Assembly (NCBI GenBank): GCA_934691925.1
Contig: CAKUTI010000001.1
Coordinates: forward strand, 1-64,000
Length of the DNA stretch: 64,000 nucleotides
Direction: 5' to 3'
From: an uncultured Treponema sp.
GTDB taxonomy: Bacteria; Spirochaetota; Spirochaetia; Treponematales; Treponemataceae
Under the pieces are notes generated by a model that was not told where the DNA came from, did not search any database, and worked only from the letters and a program-made list of their open reading frames with translations. Position numbers and translations under genes: made by a program. This document shows positions 35,367 to 44,325 of the stretch, one piece after another (the first letter of the stretch is position 1; every line of letters starts with the position of its first letter).

Positions 35367-38132
35367 CTATCTTCCGTGGCAGTTCTTGTATTTCTTGCCG
35401 CTTCCGCACGGACACGGATCGTTTCTGCCGACTTTCGGAGTTGTCCTCACGTACTGCATCGGCTTTCCGCTTGAAGCACCTGCCATTGTGCGGCTTGCCT
35501 GCTTCTGGGCATTTCTCGCCATTTGCGCGCCGCGAACCTGGTCTCCCATGCTCTGAGCTTCTGAGTGCTGCGCCTGTCCGCCCTGCATTACGCTTTTTGG
35601 CTGCTGCGGCTCTTCCTGCCGGATTTGGATTCTAACTTTGAAGACTCGGCTTGCAATCTGGAGACGAATCTCGTCAATCATATCGTCAAATCTGTTGAAA
35701 CCGTCAATCTTGTATTCTGTGAGCGGATTTTTCTGCGAGTAAGAACGCAAGTGAACCGCCTCGCGAAGTCCGTCCAAGAATTCAAGCTGGTCAAGCCATT
35801 TTCTGTCAATCAAGGAGATGTACTGGTAGCGGATGAACATATTGAACTGCTCGTGTCCGACCAAAGTCTCCTTTTCTGTCAAGTCGTTCTGGAGAAGCGA
35901 GAGAATCTTGTCTTTTTGAAGCATTTCTGGCGGAAGAAGAACGCCGAAGTTTGTCTTGATGTTTTCCGCAAGAGTTTTAAGCCCTTCTTTCTTTGAATGA
36001 GCCGCCTCGTCAAGCCACAAGTCGAGATAGTCAGAAGCAGTGCTCATAACGCGCTCGTCGAGCTTGTCGTCAGAAAGAATGTCGTCGCGCTGCTTATAGA
36101 TGAACTCGCGCTGCTCATTAAGAACGTCGTCGTAGTCAATCAAATTCTTTCGGATTTCAAAGTTGCGCTCCTCGACTTTTTTCTGCGCTTTCTCTATTCC
36201 TTTTGTAAGCCACGGATGGTAAATCGGCTCGCCGTCTTCCATTCCGATTCTCTTCATGATGTTTTTCATGCGGTCGCCGCCGAAAAGCCTCATCAAGTCG
36301 TCGTCCATTGAGATGAAGAATTTTGAGCGTCCCGGGTCGCCCTGTCGTCCTGAGCGTCCGCGGAGCTGGTTATCGATACGGCGCGATTCGTGGCGTTCTG
36401 AGCCGATTACGTAAAGACCGCCAAGCGACTTTACTTCCTCATAGTCTTTTTGCCATTTTTCTTTTTCTGCTTTTACCGCCGCCTGAAAGACTTCCGGTTC
36501 TGCATTTGTTCCGACTTTCTCAACTGCGCGCTGCTCATAGCTTCCGCCGAGTTTAATATCAGTTCCGCGTCCAGCCATGTTTGTCGCGACTGTCACAGCG
36601 CCTTTCGCGCCTGCCTCGGCGATAATCAAAGCCTCGCGCGCATGGTTTTTCGCGTTCAAGACCTCGTGCGGAATTCCGGCTCTTGTGAGCATTGCAGAGA
36701 GATGCTCTGACTTTTCAACTGAAACTGTTCCGACCAAGACCGGCTGGCCTTTTGTGTGCGCTGCCTTGATTTCCTTTACAATCGCGTTCCATTTGTCGTC
36801 TTCGTTAAGATAAACCTCGTCCTGCTCGTCGATTCTTGCAACTGGAAGATGCGTCGGAATCACAACTGTGTCGAGCTTGTAGATTTTCTGGAACTCGACC
36901 GCTTCTGTGGCTGCAGTTCCTGTCATTCCCGAAAGTTTCGCATACATTCTAAAGAAATTCTGGAAAGTTACAGTCGCCATAGTGCGGTTTCTCTGTGCGA
37001 TTCTTACATGCTCCTTCGCTTCAATCGCCTGATGAAGTCCATCTGAATAGCGTCTTCCTTCAAGTATACGGCCTGTGAACTCGTCTACAATCTCGACTTT
37101 TCCGTCTTTTACAACGTATTCGTCATCTTTGTTGTAGAGAAGATGAGCGCGCAAAGCCTGAGTGAAGTAGTGGACATACTCAAAGTTCTCGTCGTCAAAA
37201 ACAGTTGTTTCAGGAGAAATAAGATTGTGCTGATGAAGAATCGAGTCAATCTTGTTCATTCCCTTGTCTGTGAATGAAATTCGCTTTGATTTCTCATCGA
37301 TTTTATAGTCGCCTTTGAGAGCCTCGCGCTGCTCCGGCTCAAGGTTCACTTCGTCATAATAATCGTTTGTTTTCGGGTCTTTCTCGGCTTCCTCAAAAAG
37401 GCCGACGTACTTGTCAACCTCGTAGAATTTGAAAGTGTCGTCTTCTCCCGCGCCGGAAATGATAAGCGGAGTTCTCGCCTCATCAATCAAAATCGAGTCG
37501 ATTTCGTCAACGATACAGTAATTGAATCCGCGCTGCACTTTTCCGCGCAAGTCAACCTGCATATTGTCGCGAAGGTAATCAAATCCGAACTCGTTGTTCG
37601 TTCCGTAAGTGATGTCTTTATTGTAGTTCTCTTTTCTTGCCGCGCTGTCCATGTTGGAAATGATTGTTCCGACTGAAACGCCAAGATAAGAATAAACCGG
37701 GCGCATTGTGTTTGCGTCGCGCTCAGCAAGGTAGTCGTTTACAGTGACAATGTGAACGCCTTTTCCTGAAAGCGAGTTCAAGTATGCCGGGGCAACAGCG
37801 ACAAGCGTTTTTCCTTCGCCGGTCTTCATTTCGGTGATTCTTCCTGAATGAAGAACGATTGAGCCCATCAGCTGAACATCATATGCGCGCTCGCCGCGGA
37901 CTCTAAAAGCCGCCTCACGGCAAAGAGCGAACGCTTCCGGCAAAATATCGTCAAGGGGTTCGCCTTTTGAAAGACGTTCCTTAAAAATCTGTGTCTGTTT
38001 TGGAAAATCTTCTGGTTTTAATGACTTTGCCCATGCTTCTTTCGCGTTGATTTCGGCAACAATGGGCTTTAACTTTTTTACATCACGCTCGTTCTGAGAG
38101 CCAAAGATGAACGATAAAATTTGGTCTAACAT
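35367..38132 (-). CDS. secA: Protein translocase ATPase SecA
   Basis: Motor that drives unfolded preproteins through SecYEG. In the 921-residue product, nucleotide-binding domain 1 has [12 protein letters not shown] (Walker A at about 104-109) and [16 protein letters not shown]. The preprotein cross-linking domain follows, then NBD2 with [14 protein letters not shown] and [17 protein letters not shown]. The helical scaffold comes next, and the C-terminal zinc motif [13 protein letters not shown] binds SecB or ribosomes. I chose the ATG at 38132 because the product then begins [11 protein letters not shown], as SecA does; an upstream frame would add 15 aromatic residues. A TATATT box would start the transcript about four bases before this ATG. 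Confidence 0.96.
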   Translation of the reverse strand: MLDQILSFIFGSQNERDVKKLKPIVAEINAKEAWAKSLKPEDFPKQTQIFKERLSKGEPLDDILPEAFALCREAAFRVRGERAYDVQLMGSIVLHSGRITEMKTGEGKTLVAVAPAYLNSLSGKGVHIVTVNDYLAERDANTMRPVYSYLGVSVGTIISNMDSAARKENYNKDITYGTNNEFGFDYLRDNMQVDLRGKVQRGFNYCIVDEIDSILIDEARTPLIISGAGEDDTFKFYEVDKYVGLFEEAEKDPKTNDYYDEVNLEPEQREALKGDYKIDEKSKRISFTDKGMNKIDSILHQHNLISPETTVFDDENFEYVHYFTQALRAHLLYNKDDEYVVKDGKVEIVDEFTGRILEGRRYSDGLHQAIEAKEHVRIAQRNRTMATVTFQNFFRMYAKLSGMTGTAATEAVEFQKIYKLDTVVIPTHLPVARIDEQDEVYLNEDDKWNAIVKEIKAAHTKGQPVLVGTVSVEKSEHLSAMLTRAGIPHEVLNAKNHAREALIIAEAGAKGAVTVATNMAGRGTDIKLGGSYEQRAVEKVGTNAEPEVFQAAVKAEKEKWQKDYEEVKSLGGLYVIGSERHESRRIDNQLRGRSGRQGDPGRSKFFISMDDDLMRLFGGDRMKNIMKRIGMEDGEPIYHPWLTKGIEKAQKKVEERNFEIRKNLIDYDDVLNEQREFIYKQRDDILSDDKLDERVMSTASDYLDLWLDEAAHSKKEGLKTLAENIKTNFGVLLPPEMLQKDKILSLLQNDLTEKETLVGHEQFNMFIRYQYISLIDRKWLDQLEFLDGLREAVHLRSYSQKNPLTEYKIDGFNRFDDMIDEIRLQIASRVFKVRIQIRQEEPQQPKSVMQGGQAQHSEAQSMGDQVRGAQMARNAQKQASRTMAGASSGKPMQYVRTTPKVGRNDPCPCGSGKKYKNCHGR

Positions 38133-38292
38133 AATGTTATAAAATATATAGAAAAAAAAGCGTTTAGAAAATAGCAATAAAAAGAAAGAAATTTGGAAAT
38201 AAAAGATAGAAAAAATGATCTTGGGCGGCTTTTTGTCCGCTCCGCTTTGTAAAAATCGGTTTGCTATCTCTTATCGATTCGATTCGCAAATA

Positions 38293-39492
38293 TCACGGAA
38301 GCTCCACAGAAATCCATTTGCTTCTGTCCTGCATATCTGCCGGAATCATTCCCAAAGTCACGTTTTTCGCGGTTGTCTCGCCAACAAGATAATCTTTAGT
38401 TCCGTTCTCTTCCTGAATTGAAATCGTCTGGCCCTGCTTTTCCGGAAGATAAACGCCCAAAAGCGCGTGCGAATATTCCGCGCTCAAAAACATGCACGCG
38501 TCGATTCCGCAGTTTTTCAGAATGCACATAAGCAAAAGGCTTCGTCCGTCGCAGTCGCTTGAGCCGCCCTCCAAAATCGCGGGAATGCTTTCAATGTCGG
38601 CTTTTTCAGGGCTTGCGGATTTCCTGTCATAATTGAAATTTTGCGTCCAAGTCAAAAGAATCTGCGCCAGAGCCGCGTTCGGATTTGAAGAATCCTTTTT
38701 TTCCGCATCAGTCCAGAGATTTGAGTAAATGTCGAAAGCCGCACGTTTTACGCGCACAATCGTGTCTTTCGCAAGAATTCTGTAGAAGCGCGTCCAAGCG
38801 TCAAACATTTCAGGAAGATTGTTTTTCGCGTAAAAAATAAAAACCGCCCATTCACGGTCAATCACAAACTGGTTCGCCTCGCTGTCGCCTGCGTCAATCT
38901 GTGTCTCAAAAGATTTTCCGCCTATTTCAAGATTTATTTTCTTTGGAGAATTCCGGGGAAAAAACGCCGAAGTTATGATTCCCGGCTCTCTGAAGCTTCC
39001 TGCGTCAATCATCACCGAGTCGAGAACTGAAATCAAGACTTGCTGCAAGTCCGCCTCAAATTTTTCAGGAGAATAGGCGAGAAGAACCAAAAATCCTTTT
39101 TTTTGCGGAAGCGGAACTGAAATTCCCCAGCCTTTCGCGTTTTCGTCAAGAAGAGAAGGCGACGAAAAGCTCGCGACCGCGCATTTTTGCCTTCGCCACA
39201 CACATTCTGAAAATTCCGATTCTGACTTTAGCCTTGAAAGCGTTTGAGAAAGCGCCTCTTTTGCGGAAGAAAACTTTGAATTTTCCCAGACTTTTGAAAG
39301 CGCGTATGCCTCAAGATATTTGCTCTTGAAAATCGCCGAAGTCTCGTCGGCTTCCATCGCTGTGATTTCAAAGCCTTCCGGCAAGTCCAGCGTGTAATTG
39401 AATTTTTGCGACGTTACGAGATTCGCATAAATGGCAGAAAAATTGAAGAAAATGCAAAAAAACAGAAAAGTCCGCAAGAAAATTTTTTTCAT
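38293..39492 (-). CDS. Secreted transglutaminase-like/cysteine protease-like protein
   Basis: The 399-residue protein has a signal peptide (IFLRTFLFFCIFFNFSAIYA). Residues 25-180 are strand-rich. The C-terminal part has the transglutaminase-like core pattern: a nucleophile region GGSSDCDGRSLLLMCILKNCGI and a following YSHALLGVY with the catalytic His. This fold covers peptidases and cross-linking enzymes, so the reaction is unknown. It is transcribed divergently from the RluA-family gene across a 73-base gap and precedes secA on the same strand with a 160-base gap. Confidence 0.75.
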   Translation of the reverse strand: MKKIFLRTFLFFCIFFNFSAIYANLVTSQKFNYTLDLPEGFEITAMEADETSAIFKSKYLEAYALSKVWENSKFSSAKEALSQTLSRLKSESEFSECVWRRQKCAVASFSSPSLLDENAKGWGISVPLPQKKGFLVLLAYSPEKFEADLQQVLISVLDSVMIDAGSFREPGIITSAFFPRNSPKKINLEIGGKSFETQIDAGDSEANQFVIDREWAVFIFYAKNNLPEMFDAWTRFYRILAKDTIVRVKRAAFDIYSNLWTDAEKKDSSNPNAALAQILLTWTQNFNYDRKSASPEKADIESIPAILEGGSSDCDGRSLLLMCILKNCGIDACMFLSAEYSHALLGVYLPEKQGQTISIQEENGTKDYLVGETTAKNVTLGMIPADMQDRSKWISVELP

Positions 39493-39498
39493 AAGATG

Positions 39499-39507
39499 AT
39501 TCTAGCA
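39499..39507 (-). promoter_or_regulatory. Extended -10 of the transglutaminase-like gene, leaderless placement
   Basis: On the minus strand TGcTAGAAT (hexamer 39499-39504) puts +1 exactly on the A of the ATG at 39492. The -35 is poor, as is usual with extended -10 promoters. Confidence 0.5.
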
Positions 39508-39530
39508 CAATTGCGATAAAAACTCTCTTG

Positions 39531-39559
39531 TTGAACAGCGTTTTGATTCAGTTTATATT
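39531..39559 (+). promoter_or_regulatory. Promoter of the RluA-family gene, leaderless placement
   Basis: TTGAAC (39531-39536), a 17-base spacer and TATATT (39554-39559). The predicted +1 is 39566, the A of the ATG. Confidence 0.6.
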
Positions 39560-39565
39560 TTTGAT

Positions 39566-40261
39566 ATGCAGAAAATTCCGATTGTCTATGAAAACGATGA
39601 AATATTTTTGATAAACAAGCCGGCTGGCGTTTCGGTTCAGGGCGGAGAAGGCGTGGCGCATCCTCTTGATGCGGAATTTTCGCGTCAGGTCGGGTTCAAA
39701 GTCCATCTCGTCCATCGTCTTGACAAGGAAACTTGCGGATTGATGATTGTGGCTAAAACTGCGGCTGCGGCTTCAAAATGGATAAAAATGATTTCGTCAA
39801 AGCTCGTTCAAAAAGAATACACGGCGGTTTGCTTTGGCGAGCCTGAAATAAACGGAAAAAAGCGCGTTTCTGGAACAATACGCTCAAATGTTGAAAAAAA
39901 AGGCACGGAGCTTGCGGCGGAAACTCATTTTGAAGTTTTAGAGACAAAAAAAATTACGGCGGAATATGAAAAAAAAGACGAGAACGGAAATTCCGTTTCT
40001 CAAAATGCGGAATTCACGCTTTCAAAGCTGCATTTGACGCTTGGAACCGGCAGAATGCATCAGATAAGAATTCACTTGGCTTCTGTTGGCTGCCCGATTG
40101 CAGGCGACGACAAGCACGGAAACTTTAAATTGAACAAAACCGCGAAAAAAGCCCTGAAAATAAAAAATCTTCTTCTTTGCTCGAGCCGCATTACACTTCC
40201 GCTAGGCGGCGACGCGAAAACTTTTGATATTCCGCTTCCTGATTATTTTGACTTTTTTTGA
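39566..40261 (+). CDS. Pseudouridine synthase, RluA/RluD family
   Basis: The 231-residue protein is a catalytic domain of the RluA family with no S4 domain. It has FLINKPAGVSVQGG near the start, the active-site motif VHRLDKETCGLMIVAKT with the nucleophilic Asp, and GRMHQIRIHLASVGCPIAGDDKHG. The lack of S4 fits RluA, RluE-like or TruC members, which modify rRNA or tRNA; the exact uridine cannot be told. It stands alone, with a leaderless-type promoter upstream and a motif array downstream. Confidence 0.9.
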   Translation: MQKIPIVYENDEIFLINKPAGVSVQGGEGVAHPLDAEFSRQVGFKVHLVHRLDKETCGLMIVAKTAAAASKWIKMISSKLVQKEYTAVCFGEPEINGKKRVSGTIRSNVEKKGTELAAETHFEVLETKKITAEYEKKDENGNSVSQNAEFTLSKLHLTLGTGRMHQIRIHLASVGCPIAGDDKHGNFKLNKTAKKALKIKNLLLCSSRITLPLGGDAKTFDIPLPDYFDFF

Positions 40262-40278
40262 ATCTGTTAAAAAACGAC

Positions 40279-40537
40279 ATTCGTACTCAGTACGATTTAA
40301 ATTTTGGGGACATCATTTCGTATTCAGTACGATTTTAGAAAACACAGAAAACGGCGTTCGTACTGAGTACGATTCTTGAGAATTTAAAAAGGCAGCGTTC
40401 GTACTCGATACGATTGCGAAAAAATGCGAAAAACGCATTTCGTACTGAGTACGATTCATCAAATTTTGAAAAAACAGCATTCGTACTCAGTACGATTTCG
40501 GAAAAAGCAGAAGCCGCAATTCGTAGTCAATACGATT
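40279..40537. repeat. Seven-unit array of a palindrome TTCGTA-N5-TACGATT
   Basis: The dyad TCGTA-N5-TACGA starts at 40281, 40318, 40358, 40399, 40440, 40481 and 40521, with steps of 37, 40, 41, 41, 41 and 40 bases. All seven copies keep TTCGTA on the left and TACGATT on the right; the central five bases vary (CTCAG, TTCAG, CTGAG, CTCGA, CTGAG, CTCAG, GTCAA). Linkers of 19 to 23 bases are A-rich and differ. Confidence 0.88.
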
Positions 40538-40582
40538 CTGATTTTTCGTCGTAATTGAAATGCGTTATGCTGAACTCGAATC

Positions 40583-40808
40583 TTCTCTCTTCGCATTTTC
40601 GCCACGTCCGTGTGGCAGATTTATTTCCTAAATAATTTTTTTTGAATTCCGATACACGAGAAGAAAAATTACCTCCTTGTAATTTTTCTTCTAACGAGAA
40701 TTTTTTTATGAAAGCGAAATAGAAAGCAAAAAAAATTCTCTCTTCGCATTTTCGCCACGTCCGTGTGGCAGATTTATTTCCTAAATAATTTTTTTTGAAT
40801 TCCGATAC
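40583..40808. repeat. Pair of identical 73-bp direct repeats around a hairpin
   Basis: The 73 bases at 40583-40655 recur without a difference at 40736-40808. Each contains GCCAC-GTCCGT-GTGGC. Between them lies a perfect 14 bp inverted repeat, AGAAGAAAAATTAC (40659-40672) with GTAATTTTTCTTCT (40679-40692), and a four-codon open frame at 40708. The second copy ends 36 bases before the next gene. Confidence 0.85.
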
Positions 40809-40844
40809 TCATAGAGACAGAAAAATATTTTTGTCGGGGTGGAT

Positions 40845-41363
40845 ATGAGTAAGAGGGCAGCGGTCGCGCTTTTTTCACTTTTATTTTTGCCTGTTCTGTG
40901 TTTTGGTCGGAGTCTTTCGATTCAGATAATCCAGAATAATCCCGGGCAGAGTAAGGTTTTTGAAGCGTCTTATTTTCTTGAGCAGTGCATAACGGATTAT
41001 TTTTTTGACAACGGTCAGATTGTTTCAAGCTCTCCGATTTGGATTAGCGACACTGACGCGAAAAATCAGGGAGCGCTGAAAGCCGCATTGAAGGAAAATC
41101 TTGAGGGCGGAATGGATTATCTCGTGCGCGTGGAAATTTTCTACGCTCCGACTGAGGAAAACTCTAATCCTTACGCGCTTCTTCTTGAAAATATAAAAAA
41201 AGTTGAATATAAGGCTTATCTCGTGAAAACGGGAATTGAAGTTTTTGGCGGAACGGCTATGCCAGAGTCTTTGTCGGATTCAAAAAACAGCGAGGCTGGA
41301 CTTTCGGATTTTGCCGGCTACATTGCATATAAAATTAACAGCGGATTGAGAAACCTTAGGTGA
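40845..41363 (+). CDS. Secreted protein of unknown function
   Basis: About 172 residues beginning with a signal peptide (AAVALFSLLFLPVLCFGRS). The mature part has an alpha/beta pattern: a helix around FLEQCITDYFFDNGQIV, then GGMDYLVRVEIFY and KVEYKAYLVKTGIEVFGG. I do not recognise the family. An in-frame GTG at 40839 is an alternative start; GGGGTGG precedes ATG 40845 closely. It is followed after 9 bases by the SPOR protein gene, so the two probably act together in the envelope. Confidence 0.65.
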   Translation: MSKRAAVALFSLLFLPVLCFGRSLSIQIIQNNPGQSKVFEASYFLEQCITDYFFDNGQIVSSSPIWISDTDAKNQGALKAALKENLEGGMDYLVRVEIFYAPTEENSNPYALLLENIKKVEYKAYLVKTGIEVFGGTAMPESLSDSKNSEAGLSDFAGYIAYKINSGLRNLR

Positions 41364-41372
41364 GGGGATTTT

Positions 41373-43415
41373 ATGAAGAAATTAACGGTTTTTATTCTTA
41401 CGATTTTTACAGTTGCGACTCTTTTTGCTGCTGCAAGACCTTCTCTTGACGGCCGCGCGGTTGTCGCAGACAGCGGAACAATGCCGAAAGGTCTTTTTGC
41501 GCGGACTGTCGGATATTTGCCGGGCGACAGCGTAACTGTCTCAAATCCTGCGGCAGGAACGACAACTGACATTTTGGTTCTCGGCGCGATTGACCCAAGC
41601 GAGGGGGTCGCGATTCTTCTTTCTCCTGAAGCCGCCGAAGCCTTGAAAATCGCTCCTGGCTCGAACGTGCAGGTAAAGCTCACAAAACGCTCGGGAAGCT
41701 TAGACGAAAACGCGAGCGGCTCTGCGGTTCTTTCAAACGACGATGAAGAAAAAGACGTAAAATCAGAAGAGACTTCTGCGGAAGGAAATCCTATTGAAGA
41801 AACTGATGATACTGCGGAAAAAAGCGATGAAGAGCCTCTTGAAAAAGCTGTTGAGGAAACTCCGTCCAGCGAGAGCGAAAACGCGGAAAATATAGAAGAA
41901 ACTGCGGACGAAGAAACTTCGAAAAATGCCGATTCTGAATCTGAAAATCTAGAAAATATGGAAGAATCCGAGGCTGCTTCAGACGAAGATATTTTGTCTG
42001 CGGAAAATGAATCTGAAGCAACGTCGGAAAATGAAAATATAAATGATTCTGAAAAAGCTGACGAAACTGCGCCTGCTGACGAGATTCCAGAGCCTGAGCA
42101 GCTATCGGAATCTTCTGAGCCGGAAAATGAAAAAGCCGAAGAGACTTTGGAAGAGCCTGTAGAAGAGATTTCAGCTTCTAAAAATGCCGAGAAAACTTTT
42201 GAAAATCTTCAAGAAACTCCGGCGGAAGAAAACGCTGCGGAAAATATTTCGGAATCTGTTCCGGCTGAGAAATCTGCTGACGGAATTCCTTCTGACAAAG
42301 AAGTTGAGGACCAGAGCCTCCTTATTCCAAACGAGGCTGCGCCAGCTGAATCGTCTTCAAGCGAGCCGCTCCAGCCTGTTGAGGTTGTTCCTGTTGAAGG
42401 CGAGCCGAGCGAGCCTGCGGAGCCGCTTCCTGTTCACGAGGAAGAGCTTCCGTCTCTTGACGAGAAAAAAGAGAACGAGCCTCTCCAGCCTGTAGTTGTT
42501 GTGGAAACAGAATCTGAAACTGTCGAAGAGCCAGCGGAAGAAACTGCGGTTGAATCAAATGCAGGGGAAGAAAATCTTGAAGAGACTGCATCGGAAGAGC
42601 CGTCTGAGCCTGCTGATGAGGAAAGCATTGAAGAAGAAAATATAGAAGAAACTCCTGTTGAAGCTGAAAAAGAGCCAGAAGTTATGGTTGATGGCGAAGA
42701 GCTTCCAGCGGAAGCTGAAGAAGAAAATCTTGCGGAAAAAGCCGACGAAGAAACTCCTGCGGAAATTGAAGAGACTTCCGAGCCGTCTGACGATTCTGAA
42801 TCAGATGAAAAATCTGAACCTGCGGAAGAAAATGCCGAAGAGATTTCAGAGCCTGAAAATGCGCCGGAATCTGCAGAACCAGAGTCTGCAGATTCTGAAT
42901 CTTCCGAAAATGCTGAAGACGACGCTTTTGAGCCGATTGTCCTTGTTCCGGCAGAGCCGAATCCTCCGGCTGGACAAGCGGAATCTGCCGACGCTTCTAA
43001 ATCTTCTGAACCAGCAGATTCGGAATCCGCAGATTCTAAATCTGCGAAAGTTTCTGAGCCTGCCGAGTTTGCAGAACAGACTGAGCCAGCGAAAAATGCC
43101 GCGCCTGAAATCGTCAACGAGGCTGCACCGAAGACCGTTGTTTCAAACAGCTGGAAAAACTACATCGTGCCGTCGCACAAGAATCTTGTGAAAGGAAGAT
43201 ATTACATTCAGATTGCTTCTCTTGGAAAAGAGGAAAATATCAAGAATCTGATTGAAAAATATTCTTCAAAATATCCGATGGTTCTTGTTGAAAGCACAAA
43301 CGGCGTTACTTATCAAGTGATGGTCGGACCGCTCAGCATTGACGAGTATGGCTCGGTTCTCGCGAAGATGAAGGCGCACGGCTACAAAGACGCTTTTGTG
43401 AAATATATAAAATAG
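41373..43415 (+). CDS. Secreted SPOR-domain protein with long acidic linker
   Basis: The 680-residue protein has a signal peptide (LTVFILTIFTVATLFAAA) and a short double-psi-barrel-like domain at about 20-105 (GRAVVADSGTMPKGLFARTVGYLPGDSV). Then comes about 470 residues made almost only of Glu, Ser, Ala, Pro and Asp. The end is a SPOR domain (about 600-680; GRYYIQIASLGKEENIKNLIEKY, YQVMVGPLSIDEYGSVLAKMKAHGYKDAFV). SPOR domains bind denuded septal glycan, so a role at division or in cell-wall remodelling, as in RlpA, is likely. GAGGGG precedes the ATG; a terminator follows. Confidence 0.82.
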   Translation: MKKLTVFILTIFTVATLFAAARPSLDGRAVVADSGTMPKGLFARTVGYLPGDSVTVSNPAAGTTTDILVLGAIDPSEGVAILLSPEAAEALKIAPGSNVQVKLTKRSGSLDENASGSAVLSNDDEEKDVKSEETSAEGNPIEETDDTAEKSDEEPLEKAVEETPSSESENAENIEETADEETSKNADSESENLENMEESEAASDEDILSAENESEATSENENINDSEKADETAPADEIPEPEQLSESSEPENEKAEETLEEPVEEISASKNAEKTFENLQETPAEENAAENISESVPAEKSADGIPSDKEVEDQSLLIPNEAAPAESSSSEPLQPVEVVPVEGEPSEPAEPLPVHEEELPSLDEKKENEPLQPVVVVETESETVEEPAEETAVESNAGEENLEETASEEPSEPADEESIEEENIEETPVEAEKEPEVMVDGEELPAEAEEENLAEKADEETPAEIEETSEPSDDSESDEKSEPAEENAEEISEPENAPESAEPESADSESSENAEDDAFEPIVLVPAEPNPPAGQAESADASKSSEPADSESADSKSAKVSEPAEFAEQTEPAKNAAPEIVNEAAPKTVVSNSWKNYIVPSHKNLVKGRYYIQIASLGKEENIKNLIEKYSSKYPMVLVESTNGVTYQVMVGPLSIDEYGSVLAKMKAHGYKDAFVKYIK

Positions 43416-43432
43416 AAAAGTTCGTTTGAGAA

Positions 43433-43466
43433 AGCGTGCGGGAGATTTTCCTGCGCGCTTTTTTTG
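43433..43466 (+). terminator. Terminator after the SPOR protein gene
   Basis: AGCGTGCGGGA (43433-43443) pairs with TCCTGCGCGCT (43449-43459), with two wobbles and a 5-base loop, followed by a run of seven T. Confidence 0.85.
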
Positions 43467-43643
43467 TTTTTTAGAAGGCATCATTTTTTTTGAAGATTAA
43501 CGGGTTTTTGTTTTTTTACAAATGATTTTAATGAACGTAAATCTCAAAAACGAATGTTCTCAAAATTCAGATTCAGTTCTGAAATTCTGAAAATCGCCAC
43601 GCCGCAAATTTTCTTTCCTATTCTATGTTATAAAAAATTCCGC

Positions 43644-43649
43644 TATAAT
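43644..43649 (+). promoter_or_regulatory. -10 box of ruvA, leaderless placement
   Basis: TATAAT at 43644-43649 puts +1 at 43656, the A of the ruvA ATG. The -35 (TTCTAT, 17 bases upstream) is weak. There is no ribosome site. Confidence 0.55.
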
Positions 43650-43655
43650 CCTGAT

Positions 43656-44279
43656 ATGTTTAACTCAATTTCAGGGACTTTGACTGCTCGTTTTCCTCAG
43701 AAAGTTTTTGTGGAAAACAATGGAATTGAATGGGAAATTGTTGTTCCTGACACTTCAATCGACAAGCTTGGAAACGTCGGCTCTTCCGTGAAAGTCTACA
43801 CTTGGCTTCAGCACACCGAAAACGCGATGATTTTGTTCGGATTCGCCTCCACAAAAGACCGCGACCTTTTTTTTGACTTGAACAAGGTTGAGGGAGTCGG
43901 CCCGAAAAGCGCGGTAAAGATTATGTCTTCGATTGCGCGCGAGCAGCTTGTCTCGTCTCTTGACTCAGGCGATTTGGCGGCTCTGGAAAAAGTTCCGGGG
44001 CTTGGAAAGAAAACCGCCCAGAAAATGCTCCTTGCGCTGAAAGGAAAGCTCACTCTTGATGATGATGTTTCCGTTGTGAAAATTGCTGCCGGAAAAGGCG
44101 GAGAATTCGCCGACGTTATAAATTCTCTTGCCGCGATGGGATACGACAAGCGTCAGGTTGAAACTTGCGTTGCCGGAATTGTTGAAAAACTGAAAAAATC
44201 AGGCGATTTTGACTCAAAATCAAAGAAAGACAAGGAAGACTTGATTTTTAGGAATGTTCTTGTGGAGCTTGCAAATTAA
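43656..44279 (+). CDS. ruvA: Holliday junction branch migration protein RuvA
   Basis: RuvA tetramers clamp the four-way junction and load RuvB rings. The 207-residue product begins MFNSISGTLTARFPQKVFV, as RuvA does, has the OB-fold, then helix-hairpin-helix motifs (LNKVEGVGPKSAVKIMS and LEKVPGLGKKTAQKMLLAL) and the C-terminal domain III that contacts RuvB (FADVINSLAAMGYDKRQVE). I chose ATG 43656 on family start and on the promoter placement; a longer frame begins at 43554. ruvB follows after 46 bases. Confidence 0.96.
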   Translation: MFNSISGTLTARFPQKVFVENNGIEWEIVVPDTSIDKLGNVGSSVKVYTWLQHTENAMILFGFASTKDRDLFFDLNKVEGVGPKSAVKIMSSIAREQLVSSLDSGDLAALEKVPGLGKKTAQKMLLALKGKLTLDDDVSVVKIAAGKGGEFADVINSLAAMGYDKRQVETCVAGIVEKLKKSGDFDSKSKKDKEDLIFRNVLVELAN

Positions 44280-44325
44280 AGATTTGCAAATTAGGAAAAA
44301 TCTTGCGGACTGAAAATTATTATTT

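Noticed and set aside
40279..40537. The palindrome array as a CRISPR array
   Set aside because: The conserved part is only 18 bases, its centre varies, linkers are 19 to 23 bases and A-rich, and no cas gene is in the window.
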